Origin: Edaphobacter lichenicola
GTDB taxonomy: Bacteria > Acidobacteriota > Terriglobia > Terriglobales > Acidobacteriaceae
Direction of reading: 5' to 3'
Length of the DNA stretch: 64,000 nt
Assembly (NCBI RefSeq): GCF_014201315.1
Contig: NZ_JACHDY010000002.1
Location: 434,001-498,000, forward strand
Shown here: positions 16,064 through 24,154 of the stretch, piece by piece
How the letters are laid out: the number at the start of each line of letters is the position of its first letter
How positions within the stretch are numbered: position 1 is the first letter of the stretch
Position numbers and translations under genes: made by a program
The notes under the pieces: generated by a model
What the model saw: the letters and a program-made list of their open reading frames with translations, nothing else
Told to the model about the DNA's origin: nothing
Database searches by the model: none

Positions 16064-16657
16064 TCAATCGACACCATCTCTTTCCAGGGGATTGCCGGTG
16101 GCACCTACCCCTGCGAGCCGCTGACCCATTAAGCTTTCCAGTGTGACAAAGCCTGCAGGCGTTGACTCCTCCAGTCCCAGAACTTCCAGCGACGTCACGT
16201 CCGGCGCAAACTCATACATCCCATCCTCCACAATCGACCGCAGATCGTTCGTAGAAGATCCGCAGCTGTGGCCCGAAGTCGACAGACGGACACGAACGGC
16301 ACCTTCGTGCACGCCCTCGAGCTCAACCGTGCAGGAGAGTTTGCGTAGACGAGGACGCATACGCTCTATTGCTTTTTGTACGCGAGTTTCGAACTCGTCC
16401 GGATGAAGGGAGTAGAGCAGCAACAGGTTGCCAACGATTGGGTCCTGCCCCATCTTGTCGACGATCCCCGGGGCAAAATTTCCGGCATCGAAGACAATCT
16501 CCATCGCCCGCTCCAGGCCTCTCCCATGCACCTCCATAAGAAGCTGCACCAGCTCCCTTCCCGCAACCTTTGCGTCGCTATCCGGCAGCTCGTCAAATTG
16601 TGCGATCAACATACCCAACTGCCGGACTTGTTCCTGGAACTCTCCGTCGTTAGCCAC
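16064..16657 (-). CDS. NifU-like protein in hydrogenase operon, CxxC altered
   Basis: A 197-aa protein. The first about 90 residues are helical (QVRQLGMLIAQFDELPDSDAKV). The C-terminal part follows the NifU C-domain plan (CTVELEGVHEGAVRVRLSTSGHSCGSSTNDLRSIVEDGM). Normal NifU/Nfu domains bear CxxC for Fe-S transfer. Here only one Cys remains (SGHSCGSST), so classical cluster carriage by one monomer is doubtful. It lies 37 bp after hhyL, suggesting a dedicated accessory for assembling the three Fe-S clusters of the small subunit, or a structural partner. Confidence 0.82.
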   Translation of the reverse strand: MANDGEFQEQVRQLGMLIAQFDELPDSDAKVAGRELVQLLMEVHGRGLERAMEIVFDAGNFAPGIVDKMGQDPIVGNLLLLYSLHPDEFETRVQKAIERMRPRLRKLSCTVELEGVHEGAVRVRLSTSGHSCGSSTNDLRSIVEDGMYEFAPDVTSLEVLGLEESTPAGFVTLESLMGQRLAGVGATGNPLERDGVD

Positions 16658-16694
16658 ACGCCTCCTCCAACTCTCAATCGGTCACACGTACGAA

Positions 16695-18491
16695 CTACGG
16701 CTGGTAGCCGAACATCGGCGAGTGGGAGGTCTCAAGTACCTTTCCATTCCCGAGGTACATGTGAACGCCGCAGGGCAGGCAAGGATCGAAGCTGCGCACG
16801 GCGCGCATGATATCGATTCCCTTGAACTTGTCCGGGCCATTCTCCTCGAAGATCGGCGTATTCTGCACCGCATCCTCGTAAGGCCCGGGAGTTCCATACA
16901 TATCGCGCGGGTTGGCATTCCACGGGGTAGGCGGATACGGATGATAGTTGGCGATCTTGTGATTACGGATCACAACGTGGTGCGACAAGACTCCGCGCAC
17001 CGCTTCGTGGAAGCCGCAACCGATCGCCTCCTCGGGCACCTTGAAGTCGTTCCAGGTCTTCGTGCGGCCGGCATGCAACTCCGCCAGCGCCTGCTCCGCG
17101 AAGTGGAGCGCAGACGCGGCAGCATAAGCCTGGAAGTAAGTGCGAGCGCGATCTCGCTCAATCGCATTGCTCCACTTTGGAATCTTCCACTCAAGCTCAA
17201 CCTCTGGAAGCGATACGGTCTTAGGCAGATAGATCTTGACGCTGTGCCCTGTTGCCTTCACGTAGCCAATATCCACGATGCCGGCCAGCGCGGTTGCCCA
17301 GAAGCGTGCGATCGGACCGCCGCCCGTATCGAGTGCAAGGTAGTCTTTTGTCCGCGCGTCGTACCAACGCGGCGACATCACCCACGTGTACTTGTCCTTG
17401 AAGTCGCGCTTCTGCGGCCTGGGCAGAGTGCTCTGGTTCCAGGGATGACGCTGATCGACTGGATTGCCCAGAGGATCTTTACTGACGAAGGTCTCGGAGT
17501 TCTGCCAGTCGTCATAGTACGAACTCCCCAGCAGAATGCGGATGTTCAGGTTGATGTCCACCAGATCTGTCGTCACAAGTTTTCCATCGACCACTACGCC
17601 CGGCGTGACGAACATGCCGCGGCCCCAGTCCGTCATCTTCTGATAGGTGTAGTCGCAGACATCGGGGTTATTGAACGAGCCCCAGCATCCAAGAAGAATC
17701 CGCCTGCGGCCCACCTCTTCGTAGCCGGGGAGAGCTTCGTAGAAGAAGTCGAAGAGATCGTCATGGAGCGGCACGACCTTCTTCATGAACTCCACGTACT
17801 TCATCAGCCGGACGATATAGTCCGTAAACAGTTGCACCGTAGGCACCGTACCTACACCGCCCGGATACAGGGTGGATGGATGAACGTGACGGCCTTCCAT
17901 CAGGCAGAACATCTCGCGCGTGTAACGACTCACCTGCAAAGTCTCGCGATAGAACGATCCCGTAAACGGATTAAGGGCCGTCATGATGTCGCCGATGGTG
18001 CGGAAGCCGTGCAGCTCTGCATGCGGCGCAGCGGTCTTCGTTGCTTTTTCCCAGACGCCCGGATTGGTCTCTTTCACCATCTTCTCGCAGAAGTCCACGC
18101 CGACAAGATTGTCCTGAAAGATGTTGTGGTCGAACATATACTCCGCGGCCTCGCCCAGGTTCACGATCCACTCTGCGATGGCTGGCGGTCGCACCCCGAA
18201 GGCCATGTTCTGCGCATACGTCGCGCACGTGGCATGGTTGTCGCCGCAGATGCCGCAGATGCGGCTGGTGATGAAGTGGGCGTCGCGCGGATCTTTGCCC
18301 TTCATGAAGATGCTGTAGCCGCGAAAGATGGAGGAGGTGCTGTGACACTCCGCAACCTTGCGTTTGCCAAAGTCGATCTTGGTGAAGATGCCGAGACTGC
18401 CGACGATCCGCGTGATCGGATCCCAATTCATCTCTACTAACTGGCTCTTGTCGGCCTCTGCCTCTGTGCGTACAGCGGTAATCGTGCCCAT
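16695..18491 (-). CDS. hhyL: Group 1h [NiFe]-hydrogenase large subunit HhyL
   Basis: A 598-aa catalytic subunit that holds the Ni-Fe(CN)2CO centre and splits H2. The L1 motif RICGICGDNH lies at about residues 77-86. The L2 motif DPCLPCGVH near the C-terminus supplies the other two cysteines. About 17 residues after that His form the tail removed by the maturation protease. A long insertion-rich middle section and the absence of any membrane helix fit group 1h. An AGGAGA-like site precedes the ATG at 18491, and hhyS ends 21 bp upstream. From family knowledge it should oxidise atmospheric-level H2 in the presence of O2. Confidence 0.97.
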   Translation of the reverse strand: MGTITAVRTEAEADKSQLVEMNWDPITRIVGSLGIFTKIDFGKRKVAECHSTSSIFRGYSIFMKGKDPRDAHFITSRICGICGDNHATCATYAQNMAFGVRPPAIAEWIVNLGEAAEYMFDHNIFQDNLVGVDFCEKMVKETNPGVWEKATKTAAPHAELHGFRTIGDIMTALNPFTGSFYRETLQVSRYTREMFCLMEGRHVHPSTLYPGGVGTVPTVQLFTDYIVRLMKYVEFMKKVVPLHDDLFDFFYEALPGYEEVGRRRILLGCWGSFNNPDVCDYTYQKMTDWGRGMFVTPGVVVDGKLVTTDLVDINLNIRILLGSSYYDDWQNSETFVSKDPLGNPVDQRHPWNQSTLPRPQKRDFKDKYTWVMSPRWYDARTKDYLALDTGGGPIARFWATALAGIVDIGYVKATGHSVKIYLPKTVSLPEVELEWKIPKWSNAIERDRARTYFQAYAAASALHFAEQALAELHAGRTKTWNDFKVPEEAIGCGFHEAVRGVLSHHVVIRNHKIANYHPYPPTPWNANPRDMYGTPGPYEDAVQNTPIFEENGPDKFKGIDIMRAVRSFDPCLPCGVHMYLGNGKVLETSHSPMFGYQP

Positions 18492-18512
18492 CGTGATCTC
18501 TCCTTGGCTTCG

Positions 18513-19577
18513 TTAGTAGGAATTGGGTTGGTAGCCTGTTGTCAGTTCGGCCCGCGGATGACGCCACTTCGGCTCTTTATTCACGGTGTCATTGGTCATC
18601 TTTCGCAGAGCTCGAATCGCCTTGCCGTAAACACCGATCGCGGTGCTCGACAACTTGCCACCAGGGGGCTCATCCATGAATGGCATGAACTTGTCAGGGA
18701 AGCCCGGCATGGTGCAGCCGATGCAGATGCCGCCAACATTGGGACAACCGCCGATGCCAGCCATCCACCCGCGTTTGGGCACGTTGCAGTTCACCACAGG
18801 CCCCCAGCATCCCAGCTTCACGATGCACTTCGGAGAGCCATAAGACGTAGCAAAATCTCCCTGCTCGTAGTACCCGGCGCGGTCGCATCCCTCATGTACT
18901 GTCGTGCCGAAGAGCCAGGTCGGCCGCAGTTGGTCGTCGAGAGGAATCATCGGCGCCAGCCCAGCTACCTGGTAGAGAAGATAGAGAAGTGTCTCCATGA
19001 AGTTGTCAGGCTGCACCGGGCATCCGGGAACATTCACGATCGGCAAACCAGCTTTGGACTTCCAATCCCAGCCTAGATAATCGGCCAGTCCCATACAGCC
19101 GGTAGGATTGCCCTCCATCGCATGGATGCCGCCGTAGGTCGCGCAGGTGCCACAGGCCACGACAGCAAGCGCCTTGGGCGTCAGGCGGTCGATCCACTCA
19201 TTCGTAGTGATCGGCTGTCCGGTGTGCGGGTTGGTTCCCAGGGCGGCCCAGTAGCCTTCCTTCTTGATCTTCTCGTTGGGGATCGACCCTTCTATAACCA
19301 ACACGAACGGCTCGAGTTTTCCCTGCTCCGCCATGTAGAAGTACTTCATAAAGTCATCGCCATTTTCGTAGGCGAGAACTGGATTATGCAGGTGGACTTT
19401 GGGCAGGCCGGGAATCGTGCCCAGAACAACATCCTCGACACTAGGCTGCGTAGCTGCGGTGATGGACACTGTGTCTCCGTCACACCCAAGACCAGCGGTG
19501 ATCCACAGAATATGCAGCTCAGCCACAGCAGGTTTCTTTTGAGTGACTCGGCCGTAAGGAACTGTTTCTTGAGCCAT
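18513..19577 (-). CDS. hhyS: Group 1h [NiFe]-hydrogenase small subunit HhyS
   Basis: A 354-aa Fe-S subunit. The proximal-cluster motif is GLGCDGDT, where the usual second Cys is Asp (CxxD), the three-Cys/one-Asp pattern reported for group 1h enzymes. Further ligands are visible in GTCATYGG, VPGCPVQPDN, HEGCDR, CIVKLGCWGP and CPNVGGICIGCTMPGFPDKF. No Tat twin-arginine leader is present, so the enzyme stays in the cytoplasm. The start at 19577 (MAQETVPYGR) has AGGAG nine bases upstream. The in-frame extension to 19646 is rejected. First gene of the structural operon. Confidence 0.97.
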   Translation of the reverse strand: MAQETVPYGRVTQKKPAVAELHILWITAGLGCDGDTVSITAATQPSVEDVVLGTIPGLPKVHLHNPVLAYENGDDFMKYFYMAEQGKLEPFVLVIEGSIPNEKIKKEGYWAALGTNPHTGQPITTNEWIDRLTPKALAVVACGTCATYGGIHAMEGNPTGCMGLADYLGWDWKSKAGLPIVNVPGCPVQPDNFMETLLYLLYQVAGLAPMIPLDDQLRPTWLFGTTVHEGCDRAGYYEQGDFATSYGSPKCIVKLGCWGPVVNCNVPKRGWMAGIGGCPNVGGICIGCTMPGFPDKFMPFMDEPPGGKLSSTAIGVYGKAIRALRKMTNDTVNKEPKWRHPRAELTTGYQPNSY

Positions 19578-19923
19578 AACCTGGTTCTCCTCTTCGGATA
19601 CGGGCTGGTCTTGCCTGAAGATTGCAGGTCGCGCTGTGAGACGCAAACCTGAAGTGCAAATCGCCTGAAGGGGAACTCTCCGACGATCGGCGAAGCGTAG
19701 CCAGTAGAGAGGTTGTCATGCAGAACCCGCAAGCGGGACTGACCCTATTTCTTTCTCATACTTCTTACTTAGCGTGGGCTAGGGGATTGCCTGATGCCTA
19801 ATCCGCAAGAACGTTTTCCTATCCGAATAGCATTTTGGATTTGGATATTGAGAAGAAATGACCTAAACGAAAACGCCGCCTAGCCTGACAGAACTAATTC
19901 GACGGCTCACCGCTCTCAACCTC
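19578..19923 (-). promoter_or_regulatory. Intergenic control region of the hhy structural operon
   Basis: A 346-bp gap separates the response-regulator stop from hhyS, the largest gap in the locus, so a promoter for hhyS is expected here. Three same-orientation copies of the octamer CTTCAGGY (minus strand) occur at 19663-19670, 19647-19654 and 19613-19620, start spacing 16 and 34 bases. An imperfect inverted repeat GGATT-N11-AATCC lies at about 19785-19805. No convincing sigma-70 hexamers or sigma-54 pair could be fixed by eye. Confidence 0.45.
19613..19670 (-). repeat. Three direct copies of CTTCAGGY upstream of hhyS
   Basis: Read on the minus strand, CTTCAGGC, CTTCAGGT and CTTCAGGC start at 19670, 19654 and 19620. 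The first two are about one and a half helical turns apart. They end about 36 bases before the hhyS start codon, in the leader or promoter. Candidate binding sites for the adjacent NarL-type regulator, by position only. Confidence 0.4.
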
Positions 19924-20613
19924 TCAATCCGTCTTCTCGTCGATCTTCCACTGAATCGCATGCTGGATCAGCTCTCGCCCACTGTGCAGGCGAAGCTTTT
20001 CCTTGAGGTGAGCCTGATAGGTCTCCACCGTCTTGACGCTGAGGTGCAACTCCTCGGCAATCTCACGCGTGCCGCGACCCTCGCCGATCAGGCAGAACAC
20101 CTCCAACTCGCGATCCGAAAGCGTGGAGATGCGAGAGTGGAGCGCCGCCGGAGAGCCGCCAATGTACTGTTGAAGCATCTTGTTGGCCATGCGATCGCTC
20201 AGATACACCTCTCCGCCAAGAATGCGGCGCACGGCAATCAGCACCTTCTCCGTTGCCTCCTGCTTCATGATGTAGCCGTTCGCACGAGCACGCAGGGCAC
20301 GCTCCGCATAGATAGCCTCATCGTGCATAGAGAGAATCAGTATCGGTAAATCCGGATAGGATGCTCGGATGTTCTTGAGCAAGTCCAACCCATCAGGACC
20401 ATTGAGCGAGATGTCCACGATCATGATGTCGGGCCTCTTCTGAGAGATGGCCTGCATCGCAGCCTGCGCCTCTTCGGCCTCGCCGCAGACTTCAAGATCT
20501 CGCTGCTGGTTGATCAACAGGGCCAGTCCCTGACGCAGAAGGGGATGATCGTCGACTACGAAGACAGTTTTCTTGCCCGCATGCGATTGCTCCGGAATGT
20601 TTGTCGCGGCCAT
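19924..20613 (-). CDS. NarL/LuxR-family response regulator beside the hydrogenase
   Basis: A 229-aa two-component regulator. The receiver domain occupies about 14-130, with DDHPLLR acidic pocket and phosphoacceptor Asp in IMIVDISLNGPDG. A LuxR-type helix-turn-helix follows at about 162-222 (LSDRELEVFCLIGEGRGTREIAEELHLS..TVETYQ). It starts three bases after the kinase stop, so the pair is cotranscribed and very likely cognate. It lies just upstream of hhyS on the same strand and probably controls that operon. Target sites are not known. Confidence 0.93.
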   Translation of the reverse strand: MAATNIPEQSHAGKKTVFVVDDHPLLRQGLALLINQQRDLEVCGEAEEAQAAMQAISQKRPDIMIVDISLNGPDGLDLLKNIRASYPDLPILILSMHDEAIYAERALRARANGYIMKQEATEKVLIAVRRILGGEVYLSDRMANKMLQQYIGGSPAALHSRISTLSDRELEVFCLIGEGRGTREIAEELHLSVKTVETYQAHLKEKLRLHSGRELIQHAIQWKIDEKTD

Positions 20614-20616
20614 AGT

Positions 20617-22209
20617 TTACCTGCCGGCTTTGAGAGGGAAGATACAGGTCACTGTCGTTCCACGCGGCGGCTCAGGGGCAACCTCAAGCGTTCCGCCGAT
20701 CATGCCCGCTCGGTAGTTCATGATGTGAAGTCCCATACCATGACTATTGCCACGGATCTCGCCTATGCCACCGCCGTCATCGCTGACCACCAACATGCCG
20801 CGTTCGTTCTCAGCGGTCAGGCGAATCAGAATCTTACACGCATGCCCATGCTTGAGAGCATTGTTCACAGCCTCCTGAGCGATATGGTAGAGATGAGTGG
20901 CCATCGCGTCGTCGTAGATCAGGACAGCAGGCTCACAGTCGAAACGACAGGATATTCCGAAGATATCCTCTACCTCCGCAGCCCAGAGCTGCAATGCCGA
21001 CATCAGTCCATGCGCATCGGAGACAACCGGCAGCAGCCCTCTAGCCAGCTCTCGCGTCTTGTGAATCGCTTCGTTCACCAGTCGCACGATCTTGGCCGCA
21101 TCGCTGGCCTCGGCTACACATTTTTCGGTCAACTTCGCCTCATGCACCTTGGCCATAAAGGCGATGCCCGTCAGATGCTGTCCCAGCCCATCGTGCAGAT
21201 CCTGCCCGATGCGTCGTTGCTCTCTTGAGCTGATATTCAGCAGGGCTTTCTCCAATTGCTCACGTTCGGTGATATCGATTCCTGTGGCGATGATGTAGTT
21301 GGGAGTCCCATTGTTACCCGGCAACATGGTGCTTGACCAGGCGATGAGTCTCTTCGTCCCATGCCGCGTGACCCAATAGCTTTGATAGTCTTCCGGCAGC
21401 AGATCCGCGCTCAGCTGCGAGAAGATTGACTTGAAGCGTTCCACCTCTTCAGGCACGAGAAAAAAATCCCAGATGCGTTTGCCGCGAACCTCCTCCAGCG
21501 AATATCCGGTCGTCAGCTCACAGGCTCGATTGAATCGCGTAATGCGCCCCTCGGGATCGAGGACGACCACCAGCGCCCCGACGGTGTCAAGAATGGCAGA
21601 GACTACGTTGCGCTCCTGGTGCAGCGCCTCCTCCGTATGCTTCAGATCGGAGATATCAAAGGCGACGCCATGGATGAACCATGGCTGTCCGTCTGGCCGG
21701 CGCATCATCTTCGCGTCGCAGTGGAACCAGATCACATGCCCGTCCCGCGCGACCACACGATAGGATGACCGCAGCGGCTTGCCGGAGAGAAACATGCCAG
21801 CGGCCTCCAGGCTCCAGCGCTGCTTGTCGTCCGGATGAATGTGTTCATACCAACGGATAGGATCTTCCAGCCACTCGTCTCGTGAGTACCCAAGCGACTC
21901 CTCAATCTGTGGGCTGACGTAGGCCTCGCTGATGCCGCGATCCAGATAGACCATAAAGACCACTGCAGGAATCTGTTCCAACAGAGCGCGGTATTTCGCT
22001 TCGAGGCTCGAAGTGTGAGCCTCGGGATTCTGTGTTGATGTGGCTCCCTTTGGCTGCTCGCTCTCGGAGGGTGAAGTTTGTATGCTGCCCCCGAACAGAT
22101 TAGCCAACTCGAGCAGAACCGCCTCCGCCTCGCTCAGGTCTGGCAGCAGCGCGATCTCTTCAACGCCAGCCCTTCGGTCTTCCCAGTCGGCTTGTGCAAG
22201 TGAAGCCAT
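20617..22209 (-). CDS. Cytosolic PAS-PAS sensor histidine kinase (NarX/DesK-type core)
   Basis: A 530-aa kinase with no transmembrane helix or signal peptide, so its input is cytoplasmic. After a 65-residue N-terminal region come two PAS domains (about 70-190, ending GVAFDISDLK, and about 200-315, ending IATGIDITERE). The HisKA_3 box REQRRIGQDLHDGLGQHL (about 327-344) carries the phosphoacceptor His. The HATPase domain has AVNNALKHG and DDGGGIGE. Start at ATG 22209, 31 bp after the stop of the second small-subunit gene. Domain type and neighbours suggest sensing of H2 or redox state, possibly through that subunit. Confidence 0.93.
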   Translation of the reverse strand: MASLAQADWEDRRAGVEEIALLPDLSEAEAVLLELANLFGGSIQTSPSESEQPKGATSTQNPEAHTSSLEAKYRALLEQIPAVVFMVYLDRGISEAYVSPQIEESLGYSRDEWLEDPIRWYEHIHPDDKQRWSLEAAGMFLSGKPLRSSYRVVARDGHVIWFHCDAKMMRRPDGQPWFIHGVAFDISDLKHTEEALHQERNVVSAILDTVGALVVVLDPEGRITRFNRACELTTGYSLEEVRGKRIWDFFLVPEEVERFKSIFSQLSADLLPEDYQSYWVTRHGTKRLIAWSSTMLPGNNGTPNYIIATGIDITEREQLEKALLNISSREQRRIGQDLHDGLGQHLTGIAFMAKVHEAKLTEKCVAEASDAAKIVRLVNEAIHKTRELARGLLPVVSDAHGLMSALQLWAAEVEDIFGISCRFDCEPAVLIYDDAMATHLYHIAQEAVNNALKHGHACKILIRLTAENERGMLVVSDDGGGIGEIRGNSHGMGLHIMNYRAGMIGGTLEVAPEPPRGTTVTCIFPLKAGR

Positions 22210-22240
22210 TCTTCGCTCCGTTCCGCAGGGCGCTTGGTTG

Positions 22241-23266
22241 TCAGTGTTGGCCCGGTGAAGTACCTTGCTGCCGCCAGCTCGGCACCTTGTTCAGCGATGC
22301 CTGAGTGAATTTACGCAGCGCATGAATCGCCCGTCCATAGGTCTGTACGGCTGCTGAAGAGAGAAGCGATCCGGGCGGCTGGTCCATAAATGGCATAAAT
22401 TTATCCGGAAATCCTGGCATCGTGCACCCGATGCAGATGCCTCCCACATTGGGGCAGCCGCCAATCCCGCTCATCCATCCGCGCTTGCCGACGTTGCACT
22501 GAACCACCGGCCCCCAGCAACCCAGCTTTACGATGCACAACGGTGAGCCGTACTGCTCAGCAAATTGCGCCTGCTCATAGTACCCGCCCCGATCGCAACC
22601 TTCATGCACCGTGTTGCCAAACAGCCAGGTGGGGCGCAACTGCTCATCGAGGGGAATTATAGGGGCATGGCCAGTAGCCATGTAAAGCAGATACAGCAGA
22701 GTCTCCATAAAGTTGTCCGGCTGGACAGGACAGCCCGGAACACAGACGATCGGGACTGCAGCCTTGGATTTCCACTGCCATCCCAGATAGTCAGGAAGCC
22801 CCATGCACCCGGTTGGATTGCCCGCCATCGCATGAATTCCCCCGTAGGTCGCGCAGGTTCCTACCGCAATCACCGCCCAGGCATGGGGAGCCAGCCGGTC
22901 GATCCACTCGCACGTTGTAATTGGCTGCCCAGTCGTCGCGTCGGTGCCCAGCGACGCCCAGTACCCCTCCGGCTTATTCTTCTCATTCGGAATCGAGCCT
23001 TCAATCACGAGGATGAAGGGCTCCAGCTTGCCCTCTGCGGCAAGGTGGAAACGGCGCAGGAAATCGTCGCCAACCTCAGTGGCCAGAAAAGGGTTATGGA
23101 AGTTCACCTTGGGAATCCAGGGGATGCCTCCCAGAACCACATCCTCAATGCTGGGCTGAGTCGCCGCGGTCATCGCGATCGTGTCTCCGTCGCAACCTAA
23201 CCCCGCTGCGATCCAAAGCACATCGATTTCTTTAATCGGCGGCGAATGCTGATCCCAGCGCTCCAC
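22241..23266 (-). CDS. Second, unpaired group 1h hydrogenase small subunit (HhyS2)
   Basis: A 341-aa paralogue of HhyS, identical at most positions by eye. It keeps the full ligand set: GLGCDGDT (proximal CxxD), GTCATYGG, VPGCPVQPDN, HEGCDRGGYYE, CIVKLGCWGP and CPNVGGICIGCTMPGFPDKF. The Cys before GTC in HhyS (VACGTC) is Val here (IAVGTC), and the N-terminus is shorter. No large subunit accompanies it. Instead it is the first gene of a unit with a histidine kinase and regulator. GTG start at 23266 with a GGGGG ribosome site. It may pair with HhyL as a sensor or alternative relay. The role is inference. Confidence 0.93.
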   Translation of the reverse strand: MERWDQHSPPIKEIDVLWIAAGLGCDGDTIAMTAATQPSIEDVVLGGIPWIPKVNFHNPFLATEVGDDFLRRFHLAAEGKLEPFILVIEGSIPNEKNKPEGYWASLGTDATTGQPITTCEWIDRLAPHAWAVIAVGTCATYGGIHAMAGNPTGCMGLPDYLGWQWKSKAAVPIVCVPGCPVQPDNFMETLLYLLYMATGHAPIIPLDEQLRPTWLFGNTVHEGCDRGGYYEQAQFAEQYGSPLCIVKLGCWGPVVQCNVGKRGWMSGIGGCPNVGGICIGCTMPGFPDKFMPFMDQPPGSLLSSAAVQTYGRAIHALRKFTQASLNKVPSWRQQGTSPGQH

Positions 23267-23291
23267 GAATCCCCCTTGGGATTGCGTCCGG

Positions 23292-23313
23292 CAAGATGTT
23301 CCCTAACATCTTG
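23292..23313. promoter_or_regulatory. Perfect 9-bp inverted repeat upstream of hhyS2
   Basis: CAAGATGTT (23292-23300), four-base spacer, AACATCTTG (23305-23313). It lies 25 bases before the hhyS2 GTG, between that gene and efp. On the minus strand no T-run follows, so it is unlikely to be an efp terminator. The size and position fit a dimeric-regulator operator or a leader hairpin affecting hhyS2 translation. Confidence 0.45.
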
Positions 23314-23396
23314 TGCCGAAAGGAGAACTTAGGCAAGTCAGCCGCCCATCAACCTCTTCGAGTGATCCTTTCACTCTCCAACAGCGCTCCGACGAG

Positions 23397-23972
23397 TCAG
23401 GCCCGCCCGGCGAACTCTCGCGTCTCTGTGTTCACCTTGATCTTTTCACCTTCTTTGATGAACAACGGTACGCGAATCTCCACGCCTGTCTCCAGTTTGG
23501 CCGGCTTGGTCACGCTTCCACTCGAAGTGTCGCCGCGAACGCCCGGTTCGGTGTAAGTGACAGACAGTTCCACCTGAACCGGCAACTGCAGCCCGATTGG
23601 GTTGCCGTTATATTTGTCGATCTGAATCAGAACCCCCTCCACCAGCATGTCGAGCGCGTCCCCTACCATCTCATCGCTGAGGGAGAGAGTCTCAAAGCTC
23701 TCCTGGTCCAGAAAGTACGAGCCATCTCCATCGCTGTAGAGATACGATGCCCCAACCGTCTGCAGATCCGGCTCCTTGAACTTGTCGCTGGCCTTGAACG
23801 TCTTATCGAAGACTGCGCGTGTAAGCATGTTGCGCATCCTCAGACGAACGAGCGTCTGGCCGCCCCGAGCCGTCGGAGTCGAGATCTCCGCCTCCAGGCA
23901 GCAGAACGGAACGTTTTCAAACTCGAAGAACATCTTGCGTTTCACGTCGATGGCGTCGATTAGTACAGCCAT
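23397..23972 (-). CDS. efp: Elongation factor P
   Basis: A 191-aa three-domain EF-P that relieves ribosome stalling on polyproline. The KOW-like N-domain, the middle OB domain (EPDLQTVGASYLYSDGDGSYFLDQESFETLSL) and the C-terminal OB domain (VELSVTYTEPGVRGDTSSGSVTKPAKLETG) are all recognisable. The tip loop at about residues 31-38 reads STPTARGGQT. An Arg occupies the site of the modified Lys of the E. coli-type loop, so modification, if any, would be on arginine or absent. Single gene on the same strand as the hydrogenase locus. Confidence 0.92.
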   Translation of the reverse strand: MAVLIDAIDVKRKMFFEFENVPFCCLEAEISTPTARGGQTLVRLRMRNMLTRAVFDKTFKASDKFKEPDLQTVGASYLYSDGDGSYFLDQESFETLSLSDEMVGDALDMLVEGVLIQIDKYNGNPIGLQLPVQVELSVTYTEPGVRGDTSSGSVTKPAKLETGVEIRVPLFIKEGEKIKVNTETREFAGRA

Positions 23973-24154
23973 AATTTCCTCAAATATCTATCGAAAGGGG
24001 AGATCCTGCAGCGGGGCTTATGCCTTTTTGAAGGTGCCCCTAGGATAACAGGGCATGCATCGCCCAGCGTCAAACTCACACCCGCCCTACAAGGCCGCGT
24101 CTTTTGCCTCAGCCCGTCTTTCTCTCCGGCCTGACCTTCAGGCACACTGATGGA

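Noticed and set aside
16428..18440. 670-aa plus-strand open frame opposite hhyL
   Set aside because: It is a mirror frame of a strongly conserved gene on the other strand. Its His/Arg/Val-rich composition fits antisense translation.
19685..19705. Possible sigma-54 promoter (TGGC..GC) before hhyS
   Set aside because: The GG to GC spacing is one base short of the required ten, and the neighbouring regulator is NarL-type, not an NtrC-type activator.
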